Source of the DNA: Mixophyes australis | Lineage: Eukaryota > Chordata > Amphibia > Anura > Limnodynastidae | Reading direction: 5' to 3' | Assembly: GCA_036250195.1 (NCBI GenBank) | Contig: JAVHZZ010000006.1 | Span: 188,107,850-188,171,849 of the forward strand | DNA length: 64,000 bases | In this document: in pieces, positions 47,643 to 59,726 of the stretch | How positions within the stretch are numbered: position 1 is the first letter of the stretch | Layout: every line of letters starts with the position of its first letter | Position numbers and translations under genes: made by a program | The notes under the pieces: generated by a model | Seen by the model: the letters and a program-made list of their open reading frames with translations, nothing else | Told to the model about the DNA's origin: nothing | The model's database searches: none

Positions 47643-48718
47643 TTGGACCCTTCCTTCTGACACCAAACCATGGGTTGATCTAGAATGGGGCTCCTCCCCA
47701 ACATATCCTTTGATCGACTTGTTACTCGTCCACTTCCCTCTTTCCGTCTCCTCTCCATTTCGGACACTCTGCAGATATGGGATAGGACTAATGACCCGAC
47801 ATACTGAGTTTTCACTTTCTTACCGTAATATCTCACTTCAGGCCCTTTCTAGACTTCCCTTAAAGATCTCTATGCTCAAGTTCTGTTCCTCCCCTTTGTC
47901 CTTATTCAGCAGCATCAAAGACATGTTTAAATATGCCAAATATGTCACTGGATAGAGTCAGCATCTAAGATTCCTCACTCCCTAGCTCTACCTCCAGCTC
48001 AAATTTTGGACAGGTTATTGAAAGGATACTTTCTGGTATCAGTATCTTCAATCCCTTCTTACCCCCTCCAAAGTCCCTTCTCAAATAAGATGGAAATTGG
48101 ACCTCAATTTCACCCTCTCCTCCCAACAATGAGAATCCATATATACTACATCGCACCGTATGTTCAAGTGTGGTAATCAAACTGAAATGTATGTTAAGCT
48201 AGTAAATAGGCTCTATCTTACTCCTGCCAGGCTCTATGTAATTTGGCCTTCCCAGACTAAATCTTGTTGGCGTCAATGCACCCAATCAGCTAATATATTT
48301 AATGTATTTTGGACATGTCCAGCCATACAACCACTCTAGCGAGAGGTAATTGACTTCATATCCATCGTGTTGGGTAGACCAGTAGATATGGACCCGGCTT
48401 TGGCATTACTTCACCTGTATCCCCCCCTTTATCTCTAAACATGACAGGTACCTACTAGGCCACAAGAGCAGCGATAGTCCAAACCTGGAAGACTCCCACA
48501 GCTCTTTTTCTGCCTAAAATTATCTCTAAAATCCAGCATAGCTGCGAAATGGAGAAGATTGACATGCCTTACTGTACCTCTGTTTCAGCCCTATCATGAA
48601 GTGATTCAAATGGCACGTATACACCACAGAGGGTGATGGAACCAATAGAGAAACCCCTTCTTCCTCTACCTCTCAAGTATTCCTAGCATCTCGTGACTCT
48701 TCCCGAGAGGACTAGTGG
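47643..48718 (+). pseudogene. L1 ORF2 C-terminal remnant
   Basis: The best-preserved part is at about 48190-48420: VKLVNRLYLTPARLYVIWPS, then CWRQCTQSANIFNVFWTCPA, the L1 Cys/His motif in which the expected His is Asn, followed by IDFISIVLGRPVDMDPALAL. Upstream sequence (47660-48180) is the pre-motif C-terminal domain in several frames. Stops occur after IQPL and throughout. The reverse transcriptase and endonuclease are absent. It is shorter than, but similar in layout to, the C-terminus of the L1 at 9184-10150. Confidence 0.8.
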
Positions 48719-49076
48719 CCCCTATCCAGGGTCGGACTGGCCCAGCGGGCTACCGGTAAAATCATCGGTAGGCCTGGATACCTTACGGCCACACCCCCTT
48801 TTCAAAGTGGGCGGAGTTGCCCCTGGGGACCCGTTGTCCTCCCTGGCGCCACCGCTACTTCAAATGCGATCCCAGCTGCGATCGCATTTGAAAGATGACT
48901 GACTGTCACTGACAGCCAGTCATCTTTCATATGCGATCGCAGCTGCGATCATGTGACCCGCCCCCTCCCCCTGTCAGCTGATAGCCTGGAGCATCAGAAG
49001 GAGAGAGGCTGCCGGGAGCATCGAGGAGCAGAGAGGCTGCTAAAATCAACTTATGGTAAGTAGCTTCCAGCCACTT

Positions 49077-49178
49077 GTATGTATGTATGTATGTCTCTGT
49101 CTGTCTGTCTGTCTATATGTGTGTGTGTGTGTATATATATATGTATATATATCTATATATATATATATATACACACAC
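49077..49178. repeat. compound microsatellite
   Basis: (gtat)n then (tctg)n then (gt)n then (at)n. Frames across it on both strands are repeat artefacts. Confidence 0.95.
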
Positions 49179-49510
49179 ATTATTAATGTTTTTACTAGGG
49201 ATGTGCACCGGCGACTTTTGAGGTCTCGTGTTTTGTGTTTTGGATCCGGATTTTCATTATTTTTGGGGTTCGGATTTGTCTCGCAAAACACTTGACGAAA
49301 GGTCTCGGTTCGGATTTAAGGTTTTGGATTCGGATTTTTTTGGGAAAAAACATAAAAAGTTTAAAAATCAAGTTTTTGGGCTTATTTTCACTCCTACGCT
49401 ATTATTAACCTCAATAACATTCAATAACAAGCATTTCCACTAATTTACAGTGTATTCTGAACACCTCACAATATAGTTATTAGTCCAAAACGTTGCAACG
49501 AGGTATCTTT

Positions 49511-50990
49511 CTGGACTGCGTAGAGGAGTGGGTCACCACAATATATATAATAAGAAAACCATCAACTTGTATGATTCGCACCAATAAATGTATCTGGACT
49601 GCGTAGAGGAGTGGGTCACCACAATATATATAATAAGAAAACCATCAACTTGTATGATGCGCACCAATAAATGTACCTTGACTGCGTAGAGGAGTGGGTC
49701 ACCACAATATATATTAAAAACCCTGAACTTTTATGATTCGCACCAATAAATGTATCTGGACTGCGTAGAGGAGTGGGTCACCACAATATATATAATAAGA
49801 AAACCATCAACTTGTATGATTCGCACTAATAAATGTACCTGGACTGCGTAGAGGAGTGGGTCACCACAATATATATTAAAAACCCTGAACTTTTATGAAT
49901 CGCACCAATAAATGTACCTGGACTGCGTAGAGGAGTGGGTCACCACAATATATATTAAAAACCCTGAACTTTTATGATTCGCACCAATAAATGTATCTGG
50001 ACTGCGTAGAGGAGTGGGTCACCACAATATATATAATAAGAAAACCATCAACTTGTATGATTCGCACCAATAAATGTACCTGGACTGCGTAGAGGAGTGG
50101 GTCACCACAATATATATTAAAAACCCTGAACTTGTATGATTTGCAGCAATAAATGTACCTGGACTGCGTAGAGGAGTGGGTCACCACAATATATATTAAA
50201 AACCCTGAACATGTATGATTCGCAGCAATAAATGTACCTGGACTGCGTAGAGGAGTGGGTCACCACAATATATATAATAAGAAAACCATCAACTTGTATG
50301 ATTCGCACCAATAAATGTACCTGGACTGCCTAGAGGAGTGGGTCACCACAATATATATAATAAGAAAACCATCAACTTGTATGATTCGCACCAATAAATG
50401 TACCTGGACTGCGTAGAGGAGTGGGTCACCACAATATATATTAAAAACCCTGAACTTGTATGATTCGCACCAATAAATGTACCTGGACTGCGTAGAGGAG
50501 TGGGTCACCACAATATATATTAAAAACCCTGAACTTGTATGATTCGCACCAATAAATGTACCTGGACTGCGTAGAGGAGTGGGTCACCACAATATATATT
50601 AAAAACCCTGAACTTGTATGATTCGCACCAATAAATGTACCTGGACTGCGTAGAGGAGTGGGTCACCACAATATATATTAAAAACCCTGAACTTGTATGA
50701 TTCGCAGCAATAAATGTACCTGGACTGCGTAGAGGAGTGGGTCACCACAATATATATTAAAAACCCTGAACTTGTATGATTCGCACCAATAAATGTACCT
50801 GGACTGCGTAGAGTAGTGGGCACTGGGCACCACAATAAAAAATATATAGAAAACCTTCAACAGGTCTGAATTACACCCAAAAATAGTATCTGGACTGCGT
50901 AGAGTAGTGGGCACTGGGCACCACAATAAAAAATATATAGAAAACCTTCAACAGGTCAGAATTACACCCAAAAATAGTATCTGGACTGCA
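49511..50990. repeat. 79/83/91-bp minisatellite, 19 unit starts
   Basis: Each unit starts ctggactgcgtagaggagtg, then ggtcaccacaatatatat, then either ttaaaaaccctgaactt (79 bp) or aataagaaaaccatcaactt (83 bp), then tatgattcgcaccaataaat. The last units expand to 91 bp with tagtgggcactgggcacc. Successive unit starts give lengths 83, 83, 79, 83, 79, 79, 83, 79, 79, 83, 83, then 79s, then 91, 91. Long minus-strand frames here are artefacts. Confidence 0.96.
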
Positions 50991-51238
50991 TAGAGGACTT
51001 TACGTTTCTCCTCAGATGATTTTAAGTTTCTCTTTTTGCTACTTTTTCTTAACTTGGGCTTTTTGGATTTTACATGCCCGGTACTACGAGATTGGGCATC
51101 GGGCTTGGAAGACGACGTTGATGGCATTTCATCGTCTATGTCATGACTAGTGGCAGCAGCTTCAGCATTAGGAGGAAGTGGGTCTTGATCTTTCCCTACT
51201 TTATCCTCCAAATTTTTGGTCTCCATTATATGTAGCAC
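50948..51238 (-). CDS. lysine/serine-rich frame in a transposon, partial
   Basis: A 96-codon minus-strand frame starting at METKNLEDKVG (second Met). The middle is acidic and Ser-rich (DIDDEMPSTSSSKPDAQS) and then strongly basic (SKKPKLRKSSKKRNLKSSEE), which looks like a nuclear localisation region. The last 15 or so residues are encoded by the minisatellite, so the end is not native. The non-repetitive composition and lack of stops set it apart from surrounding sequence. It may be an exon remnant of the element's own protein. I cannot assign a family, and chance remains possible. Confidence 0.35.
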   Translation of the reverse strand: MLHIMETKNLEDKVGKDQDPLPPNAEAAATSHDIDDEMPSTSSSKPDAQSRSTGHVKSKKPKLRKSSKKRNLKSSEEKRKVLYAVQILFLGVILTC

Positions 51239-51239
51239 A

Positions 51240-51930
51240 AGATACTGCAGAATGTGTGAACTTGGTAATATTGCAGTACCAATAGACTTATACTGCTGGA
51301 TTGGTTTTGCAAATTTGGTTATAATTACTTTTTTTTTAAAAAAAAATTATTTTAATATTTTTTATAACTTTTTTTAGATTTTTTAAAAACTTGGGAATAA
51401 TGGGGAAATAACTATGCCCTTAGAAGCACAGAGCACAGGACACAGCACCACTGGACTGAACAGGACACAGCACAGGACCCAGCAGCACTACGGAACTCAG
51501 CAGGACAGAGCACAGGACACAGCACCACTGGACTGATACTGCAGAATGTGTGAACTTTGTAATATTGCAGAACCACTGGACTTTTACTGCTGAATGTGTG
51601 AACTTGGTAATATTGCAGTACCAATGGGCTTATACTGCAGGATTGGTTGTGCAAATTTTGTTGTAATTAAAAAAAAATGTAATTATTTTTTTGTATTTTT
51701 TTTAAATAACTTTTTTTTCTTTTTTTTAAACACTTTGGAATATTGGGGAAATAACTATGCCCTTAGAAGCACAGAGCACAGGACACAGCACCACTGGACT
51801 GAACAGGACACAGCACAGGACCCAGCAGCACCACTGACCTCAGAAGGACAGAGCACAGGACACAGCACCACTGGACTGAGCACAGCACAGCACAGCACAG
51901 CACAGCACTGAACAGCACGAGATATAGCAG
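51240..51930. repeat. about 300-bp imperfect tandem duplication with CAGCAC-rich core
   Basis: aatgtgtgaacttggtaata, attgcagtaccaat, an A/T-homopolymer stretch, gaaataactatgcccttaga and agcacagagcacaggacaca occur in the same order at 51250-51520 and 51592-51860. Within each copy cacagcaccactggactga and caggacccagcagcac repeat, and the second ends in (cagca)n at 51878-51906. Frames here are low-complexity artefacts. Confidence 0.9.
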
Positions 51931-53204
51931 GACAGAGGACCACCTAACACACCCTCCCTCTACCCTGATCAATGCCCGAGTGAAGATGGCGGCGACTAGC
52001 GGGGAATTTATAGGATCCGAGTATCGCGAGATCCGACAACGGGATTATGAGTCAGAGCCTCAGTTTCAGATTTGAATTCGGCGCCAATACCCAGATCTGT
52101 CTCGGATCCGACTCGGATCGGCAACGTTCGGGTGTTCTCGGATTTCAAAAATCCGAGTGCGCTCATCTCTAGTTTTTACACAATAATTTTGTATTGCTAT
52201 TTGTTTATAATAACAATAAATGATAGTGATTAAAAGGAAATACATTGTTAATTAAAGTTGAACTGGTGGTTCACAGAAATTATTTGTTGCAACGCTGGCA
52301 AAAAAAAACGATTAAGCACCCCCTATCGTAGGTAACCAGCACTTTTAAATGTAAAGATTGAGATTTAAACACACTCAGAAACTGTCATATAATAAACCTG
52401 TGCCTTGGTCTAACAAATCTGCTGTAATAGAAGGTTCAGCTTTGAAATAAACATCTAGAAATGCAAATAGAGAATATGCAATATGTTTCACTTGTAAATT
52501 TACAAGTACCTTACATGAATCTGCACATTGAGATTTTTTATAGTAAATAATATATATATATATGAATTGGGTGGCACTATTGCAGGCATAATTTGAATTG
52601 GGGACACTATAGCGTGGCATTTGTGAATTTTTGGTACTACTGTGTGGCATAACATGGCACTCCTGTGTGGCATAGTATTGTTTGGGGGCACTCCTGTGTG
52701 GCATAGGGGGGCTGACTATACTAAACTATAGGGAGGAGGGCTGCACAGAAAACACTATAGGGAGGGGGTGATGGGACCTTTAATTTAATGCTAAGGTGTT
52801 TTGGGTCTATAATTGAATGTGGGGCTGAGTGTGTGGAGGAGTGCTATCTATTAAATGTGAATATTATTCAATGCTGGGAATGGTTGTGGGAAATGGATGT
52901 ATTAAATGTAAATGCTATAAATTTATTGCAGGCGCTGTTTGGAGGGAGGGTATCAGGGTTATTTATTAAATGGGAATACTATTTTATGTTGGGGCTGGAG
53001 GAAGGCCTATGTATTAATTGTGGGTCCTATTTATTTAAAGCCGGGGCTGGTTGGAATTTTCTAAATGTACCCATTATTTTTTCCAAATAGGGCCCTCAAC
53101 ATTCCAGGATCCAGACAAGCCGCAACTAAAGAAACCAGCAGCCACAGGTGGTAAAAGTTACAAGAACAGGTAGGACAGTCTGTCAAATGATCTGAGTCTA
53201 GTGT

Positions 53205-53332
53205 AGGCTTGGCTAACCTGTGGTACTCCAGGTGTTGTGAAACCTAGCATACCCTTCCAGCAATAAGCTGCTATATATTGGCAAAGCTTGTAGTTTCACA
53301 ACACCTGGAGTGCCACAGGTTAGCCAATCCTG
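53205..53332. mobile_element. hairpin MITE (ggctaacctgtgg type)
   Basis: Left arm aggcttggctaacctgtgg and ctccaggtgttgtgaaac, right arm gtttcacaacacctggag and ccacaggttagccaatcct, about 40 bp each around a 45-bp loop. No TSD assigned. It lies near the right end of the 4.85-kb element. Confidence 0.88.
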
Positions 53333-53856
53333 GTCAAGTGGGCAATCCTGATTTTTGGTGACTGTTCTGCCCAATCTAAGGGGCAGGTCAAGACTGTGTA
53401 TTCTTTATACACACACTGCATTCTTTATATACTGCACTAAGGTGCTAGCTATCCTTCGTGGACTGACCACTCCCCCTCTAGTGTCTGGTCCCGCCTCTAT
53501 GATCACTGACCACACCCCCTTTGGTGGGCCCCCAGTGTTGCATTCCCCGGTGGGCCTTTCATGCCCCAGTCCGACACTGCCCCTATCCCACGGTTCTTTC
53601 AAGCAGATTCTTATTACCACAATGCACATCAACTCATTTTTCTCTCTAAAATGCTTTTTCATTGTAGTTTTTTAAATTTTTTTCAATTATACTAATTACG
53701 GTCTCATTTACGTTGTGATCTTTTCTGAGCAACTCCCCCCACCCCCTGTGTTCCCCTTCTTCTTTACATAACCCCTTTTTATTTTCTCCACCCCCATATG
53801 TTGTACAACTTTTCAATAACAATTATTGATAAAAAAAAAAACAACACTTATTTAGA

Positions 53857-55007
<1,151 letters not shown>

Positions 55008-55053
55008 CCTCTTTTAAATTCTTCTATAAGGGAGCATAATTGACAATCACTTA

Positions 55054-55228
55054 GGAGTATATTTACTAATCTGCGGGTTTGAAAAATGGAGATGTTGCCT
55101 ATAGCAACCAATCAGATTCTAGCTGTCATTTTGTAGGATGTACTAAATAAATGACAGCTAGAATCTGATTGGTTGCTATAGGCAACATCTCCACTTTTTC
55201 AAACCCGCAGTTTAGCAAATATACCCCC
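55054..55228. mobile_element. hairpin MITE (ggcaacatctcc family), copy 2
   Basis: Arms tggagatgttgcctatagca / tgctataggcaacatctcca and aatcagattctagctgtcat / atgacagctagaatctgatt are exact complements. Outer ends ggagtatatttactaa and tagcaaatatacccc. Preceded by tta, followed by cta or tag, compatible with a 3-bp TWA-type duplication as in Harbinger elements. Confidence 0.92.
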
Positions 55229-55234
55229 TAGTCC

Positions 55235-56990
55235 TCAGCACCCTAATTTTTTTTTATAAATTTAATTTCATGTGAAACATAACCTATGACAGATTTTACT
55301 TTGTAATTCATTATTCAACAAAATAAGCCAATATGAAAAAAACATGCGTAAAAAAGTAAGTATTCCCTTAGAGTTTGTTACTGGCACTTTTGGAAGGGAA
55401 CATAAACTGCTAGAACAGCTTCACAAGGTCTTCACCTATAGCAGTCCCCAGGTCTTATACTCATGTTAGTAGTAGTATGAAACACAATACTGCTGATGCT
55501 GTGGGCAGAATATGAAAATAGGTAGCAATCAACTGCTAGGATATCACAATAGTCGAAAATACAAACTGAATCTGGGTAGGCAGAAGTTAATGCACAATCC
55601 ATATAACAGACTAAGGTCAGGGCAAGCAGAGATTAATGCACAATCGCATAACAGACCAAGGTCAGGGCAGGCAGAGGTGAACACACAATCCGTTAAACAG
55701 GCCAAGGTCATGGCATGCAGATGTTAATGCAAATCTAAGAACAAGCATTGATCAGGAGCAGTACAAGACAGCAAACACATAAATGATCTGGGTCACAACA
55801 AGTGGACAAATCAGTGATCAACAGGAAGGGGGTTTTATGTACAAAAGGGCCAATAAGAGAATTCCAGCGCATTTAGCTGCACTAGTGCAGCAAGCTCAAA
55901 TGGCATGAGATTAGCATGGCGCAACTGGCTAGATGCTGGCAGTTTGAAGTGAAAGGACAGTGGTTGCTGTTACTTAGCAACCAGCTATACTCAAGGTGGC
56001 ACCCTCTTGGCAATAAGACACCGGTTGTCATTGTTAGGCAACCTCCTCACCAGAGCGTGGCACTGGCAGTAGGTATTAACAGTGTTTCCATATCTGTAAA
56101 AAAAGCAATTTGAATCAGCATTTCATTAGCACAGAGAGTGCAACCATCTTTATATATAAAAGCAGAACCTTTGGAAATTTAGTCTGGAGCATTTAGATTT
56201 GTATTAACACAAATCCAAAGAGAAAAGATAGTATTAATGACCTCAGAAATACAGTTGTCACTGATTACCACTCTAGAAATGTTTATAAGGCCAAGTGGAG
56301 AACATTGAAGATGGGGTCTTCCCAACAAATTCATCCAAAAATCAGACTAATGTTCTGAGAATGGGATGAAAATCTACATCCAGGGATCTAGAAGTCTTTT
56401 TGAACAAGATAGACATTAACCTTCATGATCCATAAGAAAAATATTGAACAAGTATAGATTTCATGAAAGGCTAGCCAGGCGATAGCCCCCTCTCTCTAAA
56501 AAATAAAAAACATTTCAGTACAACTTCGGTTCACAAAGTTGTATTTAAATGAGATGCAAGACTTATGGAACTAGGTCTTCTAGACAGATGATTAATTGGC
56601 TGTAATGCACAACCTGATTTTTGGTGAAAAGCAGCATATCAACAAAAGAACTTTATACCAACCATCAAGTATAGTGGTGGAGGGGTGAAAATTCAGTCAC
56701 CATAAATGAGTTTTGCCTGCATTCTCTAAAGGAAACAGTGAGGTGATTTACGCGACAACTGAAACTTAGCCAAAATGATATAGTGCAAAAGTACAATGAT
56801 CCGAATCACACCAGCAAATCTATAACTGAATGGCTGAAAAAGAAAAGAATCAAGTTTTTGGAACGGCTAAGTCAAGTTTGACCCTATTGAGATGTTTTGC
56901 ACAACATCAAACATCAATGAATTGAAGCAGCGTTGTAAGAGGGAATGGAGTTAAATTCCTCACTTTTGCTATTCTCAGAAGTGCTACTGA
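55235..56990 (+). pseudogene. Tc1-like transposon, degenerate, split by an LTR
   Basis: Plus-strand remnant. The 5' non-coding part is at 55235-55375. After the LTR it resumes with tttccatatctg at 56087. Eroded transposase runs from about 56190 to 56960: YQPSSIVVEG near 56660 (the HGGG-like block), then YNDPNHTSKSITEWLKKKRI at about 56790-56855, corresponding to the DNDPKHTS motif that contains the second catalytic Asp, then KFLERLSQV and an eroded SPDLNPIE region. Many stops and frameshifts. No terminal repeats or TA duplications could be fixed. Confidence 0.82.
55376..56081 (-). mobile_element. solo LTR, Ty3/gypsy type, inside a Tc1 remnant
   Basis: Plus-strand ends are tgttactggcac and aggtattaaca, that is TG...CA. 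Flanks gagtt (55371-55375) and gtgtt (56082-56086) match at 4 of 5. The reverse complement of agtccccaggtcttatac and gtcttcacctatagcag matches the 3' part of the LTR at 15158. It contains three to four tandem units of about 50 bp with aaggtcagggcaggcag and aatgcacaatc (55570-55735). Removing it rejoins the Tc1 sequence. Confidence 0.85.
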
Positions 56991-57234
56991 CTCCTCTCTC
57001 TGTACCTAGCTGGGTTCCAGAGCCCGCCTCTCAGAACATAGGCTCTTGCTCTCAAACACATCATTCAAAACAAGTCCTGGAGTTGTCCTCTCAAGAGTCA
57101 TGATGACATGCATCTGTCACCCATGGCTGTCGCTATTACTAGTACTAGTTATAGCATTAGAGTACTGGGTATGAAAGACTTTGGCTCTGAATGAAGTGTC
57201 CAAACCTGAAGGTAAGGGCTTGGACTTGCAGGTG

Positions 57235-57400
57235 AGTCATTTGCTGACTCAGTAGTTAGCATTGCTTCCTCACAGCACTGAGGCCATAGGTTCTATTGAG
57301 ACTAAGACAATTTATCTAATTGGGGGTTTGTATGTACTTCTTATGTTTGCGTGGACTTTCTCTGATTGCTCCCCTCACAGTCCAAAATATACTGGTAGGT
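57235..57400 (+). mobile_element. V-SINE copy E, old and partial
   Basis: ctcagtagttagcattgctt and ctcacagcactgaggccata correspond to the head. tttgtatgtacttcttatgt, tttgcgtggactttctctg and aaaatatactggtaggttaa correspond to the core. The tail is missing, and it is the most diverged copy in the window. Confidence 0.75.
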
Positions 57401-58199
57401 TAATGTTATTTTATTGGGCAAAATGAGGCAGGTACCGGGAAGATCCCTGGTGGGCCCCACTGCACTCTGAAAGGTAGGCAGAAGATACTCCTCAGCTGCT
57501 CTGATTGTGTTTTAAGCACAATTTATCTATATATTGCCGTTGTCTGAGTAGGGTACATCATATACCAAATCAAAGGTCTTGGTATGTCGATTTTTAGAAA
57601 AATGTTGGCATTGTAGTCCGTTGCAACGTTTCGAGTTATTTCGCAAAACATATGCCTACCATTTACAACAATGTAAGACCATTGTCCTCTGGAAAATGAG
57701 ACAGTTGGCAATACACCTGGTTGCTCTGGAAATTGTGACAGTAAGTGAACTCTCCCAGTGCACCTACTGCGTGACCTGGAAGTTGTGACCTGCTGGGTGG
57801 TCAGGAAACTGCGACAGTTTTTTGCAGCTACATATATCAGCATGTCTTGCGAGGACCATGCCCGGCCATGTAACTTCATCTGGTGACTGTGTTGGTCATT
57901 TCTAGGTTTGAAGCCTACCGTCTTGTTCTTTTCCTCGAAGGTAGTTCTGACATATGCTAGAGGTATGGTTTGAGTTATCTTCTTGCTGTAGGATGAATTG
58001 TTGAAAGGAAGTGCTGCGCTTTATCTCCAAGTCATCAGTGGTCTAGTGACTGGAAGTGGCGCACCACCGGGTTCCATCTGGCTTCACCTACTGCGCATGC
58101 GCAGAGGTCTTCTTACATTTCCAATCTCTCTCTGATATATCCAGCTGTCTGTAAACTGCATAGTGAGAGTGTACTAATGCTGCTGCATCGATGTTATGC
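57401..58199. other. no gene recognised
   Basis: A 118-codon minus frame (57523-57879) and other short frames show no motif I can assign. Part may be eroded 3' sequence of the adjacent Tc1. Confidence 0.4.
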
Positions 58200-59300
58200 C
58201 AATATGAATCACTGCACAACTAAGATTAGACCAGAGGATATTGCTTGGTCTTGCAAAATTCTCTGGTAGCCCTTTTGGTTGAGGATGTCAGTAACTCTGT
58301 CCAAGTCGCTGACTGTGAATCCAGCAAAATACCCCCAGACCATTAGGCTTCCTATGTTTGTTAGTTGGTGTCGCACACTGAGGAACCATGGATGGTGTAC
58401 AAAAACCCTGCGTGATGAAATCAAATGTCAAATTTTGATCAGTCCATAAGACCTTCTTCCAGTCTTCAGTCATCTACTGGCGGAGCTTCATGGCCCAGGC
58501 AAGTGTCTTTCTCTTATTTTGCCATCTTAGCAATGTCTTTCTTACTGCCACTCGACCTGTCAAACCTGCAGCTTGAAGTCTGCTCTTCACAGTTGAAACT
58601 GAGACATACTTATGCTGACCACTGTTAAGCTCATCTTAAAGCTGTTGCCCTGTGAACTACATATTATGCCAGTTTTTGATGCTCAGAAACTTGTTTTCTG
58701 TTTCTATTGTGGCTTTGGGTATTCCTGTCAGAGTTTCCTCCAGTTTCCAAGTTCCTTTTGATGGAACTGTACTCTCTGACACCTTGGCTTTCTTTGCAAT
58801 TTCTCTAAAGGATAGATCTAAATTTTTAAGGGTTATAATGATCTGTCTGTCTTTCTTTGTTATTTGCCTTTTTGTCAACATTTTATTCGCAACATACTAC
58901 TTCCTGCAGTACAATATTGTCCAAATAATGCTTCAGAGGGAGTAGTAAGAGTCTGTTCCAACACTTCTTTTATACAGACAGAAGGGTTGTAATCAAGTAA
59001 TCAACAAAAGTTGGGACACCTGTTGGAATTGTTTGCCTCAACTTTCAAGGCTTAATGTACTTCAATTGCTGCAGAACAGCTGTAAGTTGTTAACCCGTTA
59101 CTTGTTCTCTGGAAAACACCATTCTGTATAGCTGTGAAACTTACATTATTTTGCAGTTTTTGCTAAGCTAAACTTTTTTTAACCTCTAACAGTTTACCAT
59201 TTACTTTTGTACCATTTCAGGTTATTCACTTGTCTCATATTGCTTAAATTTCAATAAAACTGTAAAAATGGGGCTGTTCTATAACGTTTGTCCAGTAGTG
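58200..59300 (-). pseudogene. Tc1-like transposase pseudogene with one terminus
   Basis: Minus-strand transposase. The N-terminal helix-turn-helix starts MLTKRQITKKDRQIIITLKN at 58881, followed by LSFREIAKKAKVSESTV. The first catalytic region is WKKVLWTDQNLTFDF at about 58420-58465. KPNGLGVFCWI (or SLMVWGYFAGF in the neighbouring frame) follows, then KGYQRILQDQAI down to 58209. At least one frameshift separates the parts, and the later Asp/Glu region is not recognisable. The right terminus gttctataacgtttg...cagtagtg ends at 59300 before ta. The matching left terminus is absent, so the 3' end is truncated. Confidence 0.88.
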
Positions 59301-59726
59301 TATAATCAGATGCACACGGCAGATGTTTATTTAGCAACCAGTTTTCTGCAGAGAAATGTAATTAAAAGTGCCATTTTAGCATAAACGTAAAGATTTAAAC
59401 CAACGCACTGATTTAAAACTTGATGATCCACAGCTGGTCATTCACCAAAAATAGAAGTGTGCCAAATTGTGCCGGAAAGAATGGAGAATCACTCAGGTGA
59501 GGTGACTGGGGAAGGGATTCTTCTATTCTTCTGACATATCGCATGGGACACATGGGTGGACCCTTCAGCAGACCCCTGCACATGCATTCCCCCAGTGGGT
59601 CCTTCATGATCCAGTCCAACACGGCACTTGGGCAGGGACTGATAAAAAATATTTTCTGTAAAACGCTGAGTATTATGTTTGGCACTATAGACTTAAAGGT
59701 TAATCATAATAAAAAGTCTGAGGGGA
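59301..59726. other. no gene; possible hAT end fragment
   Basis: cccagtgggtccttcatgat then ccagtccaacacggca (about 59589-59627) resembles the right end of the 48727-53579 element (cggtgggcctttcatgcccc then agtccgacactg), so a diverged end fragment may lie here. Confidence 0.4.

Larger units (their letters stand above)
49196..52171. mobile_element. 2.98-kb TIR element, TSD gtttttac, carrying a minisatellite
   Basis: Termini tagggatgtgcaccgg and gagtgcgctcatctcta are imperfect inverted repeats. Perfect 8-bp duplication gtttttac at 49188-49195 and 52172-52179. Subterminal regions at both ends carry repeated ggatccgga / cggatttt / tccgagt motifs (49235-49340 and 52010-52160), typical of transposase-binding arrays. 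Inside are a 79/83/91-bp minisatellite, a short minus-strand frame, and a tandem duplication. No recognisable transposase. Confidence 0.9.
48727..53579. mobile_element. 4.85-kb hAT-type element with 8-bp TSD cccctatc
   Basis: Inverted termini cagggtcggactggccc (left) and gccccagtccgacactg (right). Perfect duplication cccctatc at 48719-48726 and 53580-53587. It interrupts the L1 fragment. After removing the nested 2.98-kb element it is about 1.87 kb. The left end contains overlapping palindromes of atgcgatcgcagctgcgatc type (48860-48950). The right part contains short imperfect repeats and a hairpin MITE. I find no hAT transposase domain, so it is non-autonomous. Confidence 0.9.
47643..53846 (+). 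mobile_element. L1-type LINE 3' fragment, split by a nested DNA element
   Basis: 5'-truncated retrocopy. ORF2 C-terminal remnants run from 47643 to about 48718, and the 3' UTR and A-tail (ttattgataaaaaaaaaaa, 53823-53841) follow the nested element at 53588-53846. The flanking duplication cttatttaga occurs at 47633-47642 and 53847-53856. Without the nested element it is about 1.35 kb. Confidence 0.82.

Noticed and set aside
49972..50926. Series of 64-83 codon minus-strand frames
   Set aside because: All are translations of the 79/83-bp tandem unit.
51412..51972. Cys/Val/Ser-rich frames
   Set aside because: Low-complexity translation of cagcac/caggac repeats within the tandem duplication.
48727..53579. 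A single autonomous hAT transposon with host-like exon (ATG followed by gtaagt at about 49052)
   Set aside because: A splice-donor-like sequence follows an ATG, but no downstream transposase or acceptor-linked exon can be recognised.
57523..57879. 118-codon minus-strand frame
   Set aside because: Considered as the C-terminus of the adjacent Tc1 transposase, but I could not match the conserved block expected there. Left unassigned.
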